NCBI GenBank assembly: GCA_030533315.1 | Contig: JAUNJL010000060.1 | Coordinates: 1 to 14,289, forward strand | Reading direction: 5' to 3' | Origin: Eubacteriales bacterium | GTDB taxonomy: Bacteria; Bacillota_A; Clostridia; Lachnospirales; Lachnospiraceae | DNA: 14,289 nt | Shown here: piece by piece, positions 1 to 7,144 of the stretch | How positions within the stretch are numbered: the first letter of the stretch is position 1 | How the letters are laid out: every line of letters starts with the position of its first letter | Notes under the pieces: generated by a model | What the model was told of the DNA's origin: nothing | Databases searched by the model: none | Seen by the model: the letters and a program-made list of their open reading frames with translations, nothing else | Translations under genes and position numbers: made by a program

Positions 1-499
1 TTTTGACTCGTTTTTCATAGCTTATTTGACACTACCGTATCTGAATTAACTTATCATGATTTACTCTATCGAAAAACTGTTCAATATCTATATCCACAAC
101 CCATTCATAGCCATCATTCAGATAATAAAGTGCCTGTCTGATTGCATCATGACAGCTTCTTCCTGGTCTGAATCCATAGCTATAGTCACTGAATATTTCT
201 TCGTAAATATCTGATATTGGCTGTGCGATTGCCTGTTGGATAGTTCTGTCAAGTGCCGTTGGGATTCCTAATGGACGTTGTTTTCCATTATCTTTTGGAA
301 TATATACTCTTCGTACTGGTTTTGGCATATAAGTTCTATTTCTAATGGATGTAACGATTGTATCCTTATTTTCCCTTATATAATCTCCCAGTTCTTCTAC
401 CGTAGTCCCATCTACTCCACTTGCTCCCTTATTGGCAACCACTTTCTTATAGGCTCTGTTCAGATTTTCTTTCGATAAAATCACTTCAATTAATTCCAT
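1..499 (-). pseudogene. ltrA: Group II intron reverse transcriptase/maturase, interrupted by in-frame TAG and cut by window edge
   Basis: N-terminal 155 residues of a group II intron-encoded protein, which would splice the intron RNA and copy it into DNA. The start at 499 follows an AGAGGAG ribosome site 8 nt upstream. Seen are the amino-terminal RT0-type segment, the RPLGIPTALDRTIQQAI block (residues 75-91), the YGFRPGRS block (108-115) and the first palm motif VVDIDIEQFFD with the first catalytic Asp near 136-138. The YADD motif, maturase and any DNA-binding region lie beyond the edge. A TAG at 32-34 stops the frame directly after HDKLIQIR. The same frame then reads CQISYEKRVK to the edge, resembling the family's continuation, which suggests one nonsense change rather than a truncation. 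Full family length is about 420-600 residues. Intron RT identity is nearly certain; loss of function is an inference. Confidence 0.85.
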
Positions 500-1004
500 T
501 GTTGTTACTCCTCTGACTTATCCTAAGATTCATACATAACACCCCTCTGGATATAAACAGTATCCCTCGGTTACGTTCCTACTCTTTCTGTCCATCCGAT
601 TTCTGGTTCATGTATTATTTTAAACATAACGATTCGTACTATAAATCGTTTCAGTCCTTCAGTTTTTACACCTACTATGACATCATCTGACTCCCTCTCC
701 AAACCTTTTTCGACCATACTTTTCAGTATGTGAGTAGGGTCTCCCGAGGTAAGACACTAATCTTTCGTTCCACAACCTCTTGATTTACAACTTCGGTTTA
801 CGTTTACCTTTTGGGCTTCGATTTGTTTTGCAATCTTACCCACCTGATCGCCTGATCAAGTTTCTGTTCGTAGGCTCAAGAACTTTGCTACACCACTTCC
901 TCCATCCATATCATTACTGATACCGACTTGTGGTTCGCTACACTTGGCGGTAAATACCCGTGGCTGGACTTGCACCAGCAAGATTAGTGCCATGCTCGGC
1001 ACAC
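1..1004 (-). mobile_element. Group II intron, class C-like, 5' part (3' end lies off the window)
   Basis: Self-splicing retroelement read on the minus strand. The 5' boundary is placed at 1004, where the strand begins GTGTGCC, matching the GUGYG start of group II introns. The conserved early segment GTGCAAGTCC lies at 966-975. Later ribozyme motifs typical of class C introns are visible: CTTACC..GGGAG-type sequence at 737-753, and GTCATAGTA (671-681) followed by GAAGGACTGAA (650-660), which I match from memory to the well-studied Geobacillus class C intron. About 500 nt of ribozyme precede the reverse transcriptase, the normal spacing for an ORF in domain IV. The element sits right behind a rho-independent terminator, the habitual target of class C introns. 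It is more AT-rich than the genes around it. Domains V and VI and the 3' end are not in the window. Confidence 0.88.
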
Positions 1005-1037
1005 AAAAAAAGGTACCAGTCTTTTCTGCCTGGTACC
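1005..1037 (-). terminator. Rho-independent terminator of the CwlO-like hydrolase gene, also the intron target
   Basis: An 8-bp perfect stem (1012-1019 with 1030-1037, GGTACCAG/CTGGTACC) with a 10-nt loop is followed on the minus strand by seven T residues (1005-1011). It starts 17 nt after the stop codon of the hydrolase gene. The group II intron begins at the next base, 1004, so the intron leaves the terminator intact. Confidence 0.93.
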
Positions 1038-1053
1038 CTTTCGTTATTTATGA

Positions 1054-2403
1054 TCACACAAGACGTCTCACAGAGGTGATGGTCCTGTAGGCCGCATTGT
1101 TGCTGACCTTGATGCCGTCCTTTGCGTTGGAGGCATGAACGATCTTGCCGTCGCCCATATAAATGGCCACATGTCCGCCATAACAGATCAGATCGCCCGG
1201 CTGTGCATCCGCATAGGAAACCTCCGTTCCCGCATTCTGCTGCTCATAAGAGGTTCTGGGCAGACTCACGCCAAAATTAGAATATACACTCTGCACGAAG
1301 CCAGAGCAGTCCGCACCGCTGGTCAGGCTCGTGCCGCCCCATACGTAGGGATTCCCTACAAACTGGGTAGCATAATCCACAACAGAGGAACCGGAACCGC
1401 TGTAGCTGCTGTCCGAGCTGGAAGCAGTATACTCGCTGGCGTCCACGGTATTCTCCGTATCGATCACATTGCCATACTCATCGTACTGTGTCTCGTCAGA
1501 ATAGGATGGCTCTGTATACGTCGGCTCCGCATACGTAGGCTCCGTGTACTCACCGCTCTCCTCGTATCCATAGCCGCTCTGCTCACTCTGAGCATAAGCC
1601 TCGGCCTCCGCCTGTGCTGCTGCAGCGGCTGCCGCAGCTGCCTCCTGCTGACGTCTTGCTTCCTCCTCAGCGGCGATCCGCTCAGCCTCCAGGCGCTCGA
1701 TCTCCGCCTGCTGCTCCATAAGAAGGTTCGCATACTGAGTCGCCTGCATCTCCGCATAAGCGATCTCATCCTCACAATCTGCAGACGTGGCCCGCTTTAC
1801 CTCCAGCTGATACTGAAGGTTCTGAGACTCAGCCTCGTACTCCTGCTTCATGCTCTCCAGCTCTGCCTTCTCCTGTGTATACCTCTCCTCCAACATCTGA
1901 ACCTGCTCAATGGTGTTCGCATACTTCTCCAGGCTCTTCCGATCCTGCTCATACATCTTCTGGGTATACTCCGCTCTGGTGAGCAGATCTGCCAGATTGT
2001 CCGCATTCATCATCATCTGGAACCATGCGTCGCTTCCGCCCTTTTCATAAAGATACTGGATACGCTTTTTCATGGCCTCATACTGTTTATCCTTAGCATT
2101 CTGGGCTTTCACCAAATCCTGCTGCGTCTTCTCAATATCCGCTTCCTTGCTGGCAATATCACCTTCCAGCGTCTGGATGCTTACCATCACGTTTACAAGA
2201 TTCTCGTCAAGAACTGCGATCTCACTCTCCAGCTGCTGCTTCTGGGCCCACAGCTCATTGATCCTGGAATATGTAGCGTCCAGCTGCTGGCTGGTCCACG
2301 CCTGTTCCTCTCTCAACTCATCTTCTCTCGAAGCACTGACGCTGACCATCTGTGTACCCATCATCATCAAAGCAAGTGTCAGACATACAATTCTTTTCTT
2401 CAT
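1054..2403 (-). CDS. Secreted coiled-coil NlpC/P60 peptidoglycan hydrolase (CwlO/PcsB-like)
   Basis: Predicted cell-wall DL-endopeptidase of 449 residues that cuts peptide stems of peptidoglycan outside the membrane. The ATG at 2403 is preferred over one 15 nt upstream because AGGGTG sits 7 nt before it. Residues 1-25 are a signal peptide ending near SVSAS. Residues 26 to about 255 form a long coiled coil, with the YLYEKGG..AWFQMMMNA..LADLLTR segment (about 117-143) that marks the CwlO/PcsB hinge. An alanine run (255-263) and a Tyr/Thr/Glu/Ser linker with repeated YTEPTY-type units (to about 340) lead to the NlpC/P60 domain. Catalytic Cys366 is in ADCSGF, His411 in GGHVAIYMG, and the third polar residue is His423 in VHAS. 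In the known family the coiled coil is controlled by the FtsEX complex; no ftsEX is in this window. It has its own promoter, a WalR-like box and a terminator. Confidence 0.93.
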   Translation of the reverse strand: MKKRIVCLTLALMMMGTQMVSVSASREDELREEQAWTSQQLDATYSRINELWAQKQQLESEIAVLDENLVNVMVSIQTLEGDIASKEADIEKTQQDLVKAQNAKDKQYEAMKKRIQYLYEKGGSDAWFQMMMNADNLADLLTRAEYTQKMYEQDRKSLEKYANTIEQVQMLEERYTQEKAELESMKQEYEAESQNLQYQLEVKRATSADCEDEIAYAEMQATQYANLLMEQQAEIERLEAERIAAEEEARRQQEAAAAAAAAAQAEAEAYAQSEQSGYGYEESGEYTEPTYAEPTYTEPSYSDETQYDEYGNVIDTENTVDASEYTASSSDSSYSGSGSSVVDYATQFVGNPYVWGGTSLTSGADCSGFVQSVYSNFGVSLPRTSYEQQNAGTEVSYADAQPGDLICYGGHVAIYMGDGKIVHASNAKDGIKVSNNAAYRTITSVRRLV

Positions 2404-2434
2404 GATTATCACCCTCATTAATTCTTATATAAAT

Positions 2435-2451
2435 ATGACATTTTCGTAACA
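2435..2451 (-). promoter_or_regulatory. WalR-like box in the leader of the CwlO-like gene
   Basis: The minus strand reads TGTTAC-GAAAA-TGTCAT. This fits the WalR (YycF) direct repeat TGTWAH-N5-TGTWAH with one mismatch in the second half. It lies about 13-29 nt after the predicted transcription start, a position expected to repress if bound. CwlO-type genes are known WalR targets in Bacillus. A weaker half-site, TGTTAC, lies upstream of the -35 at 2529-2534. Confidence 0.45.
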
Positions 2452-2470
2452 TCTCTTTCAATTCCCATAC

Positions 2471-2499
2471 ATATTACCACAATATTTTTCGGATTGCAA
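2471..2499 (-). promoter_or_regulatory. SigA-type promoter of the CwlO-like gene
   Basis: On the minus strand, -35 TTGCAA (2494-2499), a 17-nt spacer and -10 TAATAT (2471-2476). Expected start of transcription is near 2464, giving a leader of about 60 nt. Confidence 0.7.
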
Positions 2500-2559
2500 C
2501 CCTTATTTGAAATAAATTTAATTTTTCTGTAACAAATAGAAATACTTTTGAAACGATAA

Positions 2560-2598
2560 TAAAAGAAGGAGGAGGAGAAAACTCCCGTCTTCTCCTCC
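2560..2598 (-). terminator. Terminator of the wall-binding NlpC/P60 gene
   Basis: On the minus strand a 9-bp stem GGAGGAGAA/TTCTCCTCC (2590-2598 with 2571-2579) with a 10-nt loop is followed by a broken T-rich tail, TCCTTCTTTTATT. It lies 38 nt after the stop codon at 2636. The tail is weaker than at the other terminators of the window. Confidence 0.75.
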
Positions 2599-2635
2599 GT
2601 AAAGCCCTAACCTATGAGCCGCCTCCTGTATCGGA

Positions 2636-4144
2636 TCATGAGCCAAACAGATCGTAAAGGATCTGATCCGCCGTCATATTTCCATACCCATCCGGGTCAC
2701 TCAAAACGTCACTCTGCCATCTCAGATAATTGCCGTTGCGGATATAATTTCCGCAGGACGGATGATACTCGTACTTCGTGTAGCCAGAGTACCGGGACAT
2801 GTACCTTTCGGCCAGGACGACGGCCTCACTCTTTGGATCACCGGTAGGTGTGGCTGTACCGGAGATCTGGCAGCCCGCCTGAGGAGTGGAGTGTACGATC
2901 ACCACGCTCTTGTCACTGCACTGTCCCAGAACGATCCAGGTGTGTCCGCTGTTGTAGCCAATGTCTCCAGGCTGCAGGGTCCAGTCGTGCCTCGACAGAT
3001 AGGTCTGGTTCAGCACCTTTCCCCAGCCCAGCTTCTTGTAGTAGGAACCGATGTCACCGGAAACCACCGTATAGCCGGATCCCACTCCCGACTGCGACTG
3101 CATGACCTGATAGGCCGCCCAGCCCACGAAACCGGAGCAATCCAGGCCCTTCGCCCTGTTCGCCGCACTCAGGTCCCGATATTGGTTGTAATCATAGCTG
3201 CTGTCCTGGCTGTTGTACCAGGTCTTCCATTTGGGGCTGACTCCCTTCCGGGTGGAGTCGTTCCATCCTCCGCCCCAGATATACAGGGCCTCGCCCACCG
3301 GGAGAAGCGCCCCGGAGAGATAATTCTTGATGGTCCTGGTGCCCGTGCTCACCGCCGTGGTGGGATCGTTGTCCACCTGGCCAATGTACGCACCGTCCGT
3401 ACCGAAATCCATCTGCACCCCGTCCACCGTCTGCACCCCTGTGTACATGACGCCGCTGGAGGGGTCGAAATAATATTTCTTGCCATTCTTTGTCCGCCAC
3501 CCGGTGGCCATCTTTCCGGAACCGGAAAAATAATAGGTGTTCCCATCGATCTGGGAAAAGCCCACCGCCATCACGCCATCCTCCGAATCATCTTCCGAAG
3601 AATAGAAGTAGCGCTTTACCCCCGAGGAGGTACTCACCCAGCCAGTGGCCATGGCACAGCTATCCTTGTAAAAATAGCGGTACCTTTTGTCGGTATCCTT
3701 AAAAAATCCTCTCACGGCGATCCCGGATTTCGGGTAAAAATAATACTTGTCCCCTCCCACGGTCACCCACTTCGTCTGCATGTAGCCGGTTCTAGGGCTC
3801 AGATAGCGCTTCCGCCCCTTGGAGTTCTTCAGCCACCCCGTCACCATGGCTCCCGTCTTCTTGTCAAAGTAGCGCTTTCTTCCCCAGGAATTTTTGGCCC
3901 AGCCCTTTACCTGGACGCCCGTCCTTTTGTTAAAATAGTATTTCTTTCCATTTAAGGTCAGCCATCCCTTGCGGGTCTTTCCATTACTGTCTATGTAGTA
4001 TGTTTTTCCGTTTATCGTCTGAAATCCTTTGTTTGGCGCAGCCTGCACGCTGCTGGCCCGGGAGAACCCAAGGGTCCCGGCGGCTACCAGTAAAAGCAGC
4101 AGAAGCACTCCCCAGATTTTAGACCTCTTACACACGTTTCCCAT
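2636..4144 (-). CDS. Secreted NlpC/P60-like hydrolase with ten wall-binding repeats
   Basis: Predicted exported cell-wall enzyme of 502 residues. The start at 4144 has GGAAGG 5 nt upstream. A longer open frame to 4372 is rejected because the promoter and leader lie inside it and its extra residues resemble no protein. Residues 1 to about 36 form a signal peptide with a leucine run (cleavage near VQAAP). Residues 41-255 hold about ten repeats of 19-27 residues of the choline/glucan-binding (CW_binding) type, with cores such as NGKKYYFNKRTG, joined by a recurring GW. The C-terminal part (about 275-480) looks like an NlpC/P60-type cysteine peptidase: Cys336 in LDCSGFVGW, His401 in NSGHTWIVLG, and His418 in IVHST as possible third residue. 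Repeats of this type bind choline, glucans or other wall polymers; the ligand here is unknown. The enzyme probably cleaves wall peptides, with lower certainty than for the CwlO-like neighbour. It is transcribed alone. Confidence 0.9.
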   Translation of the reverse strand: MGNVCKRSKIWGVLLLLLLVAAGTLGFSRASSVQAAPNKGFQTINGKTYYIDSNGKTRKGWLTLNGKKYYFNKRTGVQVKGWAKNSWGRKRYFDKKTGAMVTGWLKNSKGRKRYLSPRTGYMQTKWVTVGGDKYYFYPKSGIAVRGFFKDTDKRYRYFYKDSCAMATGWVSTSSGVKRYFYSSEDDSEDGVMAVGFSQIDGNTYYFSGSGKMATGWRTKNGKKYYFDPSSGVMYTGVQTVDGVQMDFGTDGAYIGQVDNDPTTAVSTGTRTIKNYLSGALLPVGEALYIWGGGWNDSTRKGVSPKWKTWYNSQDSSYDYNQYRDLSAANRAKGLDCSGFVGWAAYQVMQSQSGVGSGYTVVSGDIGSYYKKLGWGKVLNQTYLSRHDWTLQPGDIGYNSGHTWIVLGQCSDKSVVIVHSTPQAGCQISGTATPTGDPKSEAVVLAERYMSRYSGYTKYEYHPSCGNYIRNGNYLRWQSDVLSDPDGYGNMTADQILYDLFGS

Positions 4145-4193
4145 ACATACCTTCCTTTTCTTATTAAGTTTTTGTTGCTGTTTTGGATCATGT

Positions 4194-4210
4194 TTTACAA
4201 AATTGTTACA
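4194..4210 (-). promoter_or_regulatory. Perfect WalR-type box in the leader of the wall-binding hydrolase gene
   Basis: The minus strand reads TGTAAC-AATTT-TGTAAA, a full match to the WalR consensus TGTWAH-N5-TGTWAH. It begins about 7 nt after the predicted transcription start (near 4217) and would fit repression of transcription. The match is seen; binding by a WalR orthologue is inferred. Confidence 0.6.
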
Positions 4211-4223
4211 ACCCTTGACAGTG

Positions 4224-4252
4224 ATTATATAACATTTTAAACCTCTCGTCAA
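4224..4252 (-). promoter_or_regulatory. SigA-type promoter of the wall-binding hydrolase gene
   Basis: On the minus strand, -35 TTGACG (4247-4252), a 17-nt spacer and consensus -10 TATAAT (4224-4229). Expected start near 4217, leader about 73 nt. Its position inside the long upstream extension of the open frame supports the start codon at 4144. Confidence 0.85.
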
Positions 4253-4259
4253 CATTAAA

Positions 4260-4457
4260 GTACCATTATGTAAATAAATTGGTAATAGTTTGCCGGCAAA
4301 ACGAGCAGGAAGGGGAGGCGGAAACTCCTGAAAATCAACGTTTTTACAGCATTTCACACAGGACAGCCTCACGATAGCCAGGCCCCTCCGCCTATTGGGC
4401 GGTCTTAACTAGAACTGTCTATTTCCCGACAGCCCCTTTATTTTTACCGCAGCACCC
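4260..4457. other. Intergenic stretch with short inverted repeats, no gene seen
   Basis: About 200 bases between the hydrolase promoter and the ddh terminator. I see no coding frame with a ribosome site. Two small hairpin-forming sequences stand out on the plus strand: CCGCC-tatt-GGGCGG near 4387-4401, and CTGTC-N8-GACAG near 4416-4433, followed by CCCCTTTATTTTT. They could be remnants of a mobile element end or a weak plus-strand terminator. Nothing stronger can be said. Confidence 0.4.
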
Positions 4458-4493
4458 AAAAAAACAAGGACAAGGCCCGCAAAAGCCCTGTCC
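4458..4493 (-). terminator. Strong terminator behind ddh, end of the rlmI-ddh operon
   Basis: On the minus strand a 9-bp stem (GGACAGGGC with GCCTTGTCC, one G-T pair; 4485-4493 with 4468-4476) with an 8-nt loop is followed by TTGTTTTTTT. It lies 48 nt after the ddh stop codon. Confidence 0.92.
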
Positions 4494-4540
4494 CCGTCTG
4501 CCCTCATGCAGATATTCTTCCTTTTCCGTTTTCTCTCTCC

Positions 4541-5527
4541 TTAAAGGAGATGGCGGCGCAGCTCCTCACCGCTCATGTGGGTCAGATAAGCCGGCGGCAC
4601 ATCGAAGACGGTCCTGCAGCCCTTCTGCCCCTCCTTTGCCATGCGAAACGCCGCCCTTGCATAGGCTGTGAGAACGGAAGCCGTAAATTCTGGGTTGGAA
4701 TCCAGCTTAAGGCTGTATTCGATCACATGACTGTTCTCCTGCTCCCAGCCAGTCCTGCCGCTGCGGATCACAAAGCCTCCATGAGGGATCCCGCTGTGCT
4801 TCTCCCTCATCTCCTCCTGAGAGATAAAATGTACCGTGGTGTCATACTCATCAAAATAATTCGGCATGGTCTTGATCTCGTTGGCGATCCGATCCTTATC
4901 AGCCCCTTCCTGTGCCACCACGAAGCACTCCCTTGTGTGCTTCTGTCTCGTGGTCAGCTCCGGGTTTTCCCCTTTTCTCACCGCCTCCAGCGCCTGAGAC
5001 ACCGGGATGGTATACTGCTTTGCGTCCTGGACCCCCTGGATCCTGCGGACGGCGTCGGAGTGTCCCTGGCTCACACCCTTGCCCCAAAAGGTATAGTCCT
5101 TCCCCAAGGGCAAAATTCCATTGCCATACATCCGGTTCAGGGAAAACAGTCCCGGATCCCAGCCGACGGAGATGATCCCCACATGCCCGCTTTCCAGCGC
5201 AGCCTTATTGACGGCCTCATAATGCTCCGGGATCCTTTTGTGGGTGTCAAAGCTGTCCACCACATGGAAATATTTTACCATTTCCGGCGTCTGCTTAGGC
5301 AGATCCGTGGCGCTGCCGCCGCAAATAATCATCACGTCGATCTCCCCCTGAAGACTCCTTGCCTCCTGTGCGGGATAAACCCTTGCCTCCTTCGTGAGAA
5401 TGCTCAGGGACGACGGATCACGCCTTGTAAAAACGGCCGCCAGCTCCATGTCCGGGCTGTTTTTAACGGCACATTCCACTCCTCTTCCCAGATTTCCGTA
5501 CCCCATGATTCCAATGCGAATACTCAT
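4541..5527 (-). CDS. ddh: meso-Diaminopimelate D-dehydrogenase
   Basis: Cytosolic NADPH-dependent enzyme (EC 1.4.1.16) that makes meso-diaminopimelate from L-tetrahydrodipicolinate and ammonia in one step, bypassing the acetylase or succinylase branches of lysine and cell-wall synthesis. It has 328 residues; the Corynebacterium enzyme has about 320. The start at 5527 is set by AGGAGGAG 6 nt upstream; an ATG 24 nt earlier lies before that ribosome site. The Rossmann motif GYGNLGRGVE is at 9-18, the dinucleotide-binding FTRRDP at 33-38, DSFDTH at 91-96, the conserved GWDPGLFS at 122-129, GHSDAVR at 155-161 and PHGG at 248-251, all expected for the family. It lies 123 nt behind the J-protein gene with no convincing promoter in that gap, so it is probably the last gene of the operon. 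Its product feeds the mDAP peptides that the two hydrolases downstream cut. Confidence 0.96.
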   Translation of the reverse strand: MSIRIGIMGYGNLGRGVECAVKNSPDMELAAVFTRRDPSSLSILTKEARVYPAQEARSLQGEIDVMIICGGSATDLPKQTPEMVKYFHVVDSFDTHKRIPEHYEAVNKAALESGHVGIISVGWDPGLFSLNRMYGNGILPLGKDYTFWGKGVSQGHSDAVRRIQGVQDAKQYTIPVSQALEAVRKGENPELTTRQKHTRECFVVAQEGADKDRIANEIKTMPNYFDEYDTTVHFISQEEMREKHSGIPHGGFVIRSGRTGWEQENSHVIEYSLKLDSNPEFTASVLTAYARAAFRMAKEGQKGCRTVFDVPPAYLTHMSGEELRRHLL

Positions 5528-5650
5528 GATCGTCTCCTCCTGTTTCAACAAATTGATATAACCCCAATCCGGCCCGGGCTTTCCGCCTGAAAGGCCGAAA
5601 TGGCTGTAACCGTGCAGATATCTGATCTGACACGGGTGGTTTCTTCTAGA

Positions 5651-6301
5651 TCAGCAGCACAAAATACCGCCGCCTGGACAACACATATTGCAGACCAGGT
5701 TTGCAATGCAGAGGTTCATACACAGATTGCTGTCCCCCGAGGGCATTCCCCCAAAGGGGCTCTGCTGCTCCCGATACCAGGCTCCGCCACCCTCCATGCG
5801 GCTTTTCAGCATCTGGTACTGCTGGTTGCCCGGCTCCTGGCGCACCGCCTCCCGGATATGCTCCAGAGCCATGACGTTGTTGCCCAGTCCCATATTTGCC
5901 ATGGAAGACAGATAATACCACTCTCCGTTTTTCTGGGAAAGGCTTTCCAGCACGTTCAGAGCCTCCCGGTAGTGGCCGCTCTGGATAAAGTTCGCCGCCG
6001 CCCTCCTGCGGACGCTCTCCCCATCCTCGTAGCCATCCGTCCTCCGTCCTTCAAAACCGCCAAAACCGCCGAATCCGCCGTAACCTCCATAGCCTCCCTG
6101 ACTTCCGCCATACTCCCGTTCCTTCATAATCTGCTCATAGGCAGCCTGGACGTTCTTGAACATCTCCTCCGCCTGGTCACGGTTGGGATTGTCGATGTTG
6201 GCATCTGGATGGTATTTCCGGCTCAGCCGCCGATACGCTTTTTTTATTTCCTCGTCTGATGCGTTTCTGGGAACTCCCAGAACGCTGTATGGATCTAACA
6301 T
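5651..6301 (-). CDS. J-domain protein with Gly-rich linker, TPR-like helices and Cys-rich tail
   Basis: Predicted DnaK co-chaperone of 216 residues, not the housekeeping DnaJ: the CxxCxGxG zinc centre and the substrate-binding C-terminal domains are missing. The J domain spans residues 1 to about 60, with the essential HPD at 31-33. A Gly/Phe/Tyr-rich linker (64-83) has repeated GGYGG and GGFGG units. Residues 95-165 look like a pair of TPR-like helix hairpins ([30 protein letters not shown]). The last 23 residues hold seven cysteines (194, 198, 204, 207, 208, 215, 216) between hydrophobic residues; no other cysteine occurs in the protein. The start overlaps the stop of the DUF5685 gene by 7 nt, with AAAGG 7 nt before it, so translation is probably coupled. 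J-domain function is certain. The role of the tail (metal binding, membrane contact or disulfide chemistry) and the client are unknown. Confidence 0.93.
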   Translation of the reverse strand: MLDPYSVLGVPRNASDEEIKKAYRRLSRKYHPDANIDNPNRDQAEEMFKNVQAAYEQIMKEREYGGSQGGYGGYGGFGGFGGFEGRRTDGYEDGESVRRRAAANFIQSGHYREALNVLESLSQKNGEWYYLSSMANMGLGNNVMALEHIREAVRQEPGNQQYQMLKSRMEGGGAWYREQQSPFGGMPSGDSNLCMNLCIANLVCNMCCPGGGILCC

Positions 6302-7143
6302 GTCTTACCTTTCTCCCGCTCTTCCCGTCGCTTTTTGCTCACTGCCTCGAACCGGCACCATACGCCGGAATACAAAATGTTTCGCAGGATATCCTGATAT
6401 TTGATGATTGGAAGCTTCTCAAACTCCCTGCAGGCCTCCGCCAGCATCATGATCAAAAGCTGGCGCACCTCCTCCTCGAAACCGTCCCTTCGATACCCAT
6501 CCCCAAAGGGATTGTAGCCGCCCCTCTTGGCGTCCTCCTCCACATCGTCATAGGCATCCAAAAGATAAATAAATTTCCCCAGGTAAAAGCCCATTCTGCG
6601 CAGGGCACCCTCCCAGGAGTCCTTCTTCCAGGCCAGGATCTCTTCCATGATTCTCCCGAAAACCCCGGCCATCCGATCAAGGTCCCTCTCTCCCTCTTTT
6701 TCCAAAAGAGACAACTCCTCCAGAAGGGCGCTGATTTTTTCTGCTTTTTCCTGGTATCTCTCTCCCAGCTTTCTCTCTTTTCCCTCCAGAAGCCTCCCGT
6801 AGCCCAGACTCGTCCATTTCCTTTCATCGTTCCAGTTGTCCAAACATTTATAATAGGAAAGAAGCAGGTTCATGTCCGCCCCATACTCCGTGGCATCGTT
6901 GATCCGTACAGTCCGCTTGTGCATCGGGTGAAGAGCGCACCGGATACTGCCCTTTTTTGTCCTGGGCTCGTAAAGCCCGCTCAACAGCAGGATTACAAAG
7001 GTCATATCGTAGGTCAGGGTAAGCTGCCCGGACACACCGTATCGCTCCTTCAGAATCCTGCAAAGGCCGCAGTAAAAGGAACGGTACACCTCAAAATCCT
7101 TGAACTTCATCTCCGGCTTGTTGATGATCACATATCCGAACAT
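6295..7143 (-). CDS. DUF5685 family protein
   Basis: Conserved protein of 282 residues, recognised by its opening [17 protein letters not shown] and the following FYCGLCR (CxxC, 25-28), typical of DUF5685 (function unknown). No signal peptide or clear membrane span is seen, and the predicted structure is mainly helical. Two Asp-rich stretches are notable: LDNWNDE at 101-107 and [20 protein letters not shown] at 194-213. The second resembles the second Asp-rich motif of squalene/phytoene synthases in pattern and in its trailing RG..Y.P. Between them lies a charged, coiled region (115-155). Other cysteines are at 69, 100, 238, 263 and 282. AGAGGAG lies 6 nt before the start. The upstream zinc-ribbon gene ends 1 nt away and the J-protein gene overlaps by 7 nt, which implies joint synthesis and a shared task. 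Family membership is fairly sure; an isoprenoid-synthase-like fold is only a hypothesis. Confidence 0.88.
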   Translation of the reverse strand: MFGYVIINKPEMKFKDFEVYRSFYCGLCRILKERYGVSGQLTLTYDMTFVILLLSGLYEPRTKKGSIRCALHPMHKRTVRINDATEYGADMNLLLSYYKCLDNWNDERKWTSLGYGRLLEGKERKLGERYQEKAEKISALLEELSLLEKEGERDLDRMAGVFGRIMEEILAWKKDSWEGALRRMGFYLGKFIYLLDAYDDVEEDAKRGGYNPFGDGYRRDGFEEEVRQLLIMMLAEACREFEKLPIIKYQDILRNILYSGVWCRFEAVSKKRREEREKGKTC

Positions 7144-7144
7144 T

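Noticed and set aside
1135..2421. Long plus-strand open frame of 428 codons opposite the CwlO-like gene
   Set aside because: Shadow of the real gene: Leu/Ile/Arg-rich, no ribosome site, no family resemblance, while the minus frame has a signal peptide and NlpC/P60 motifs.
4145..4372. N-terminal extension of the wall-binding hydrolase by 76 residues
   Set aside because: It contains the promoter (4224-4252) and WalR-type box. A good ribosome site and signal peptide begin at 4144.
5613..5622. Palindrome CAGATATCTG between the J-protein and ddh genes
   Set aside because: Ten bases only, no promoter next to it and no known operator match.
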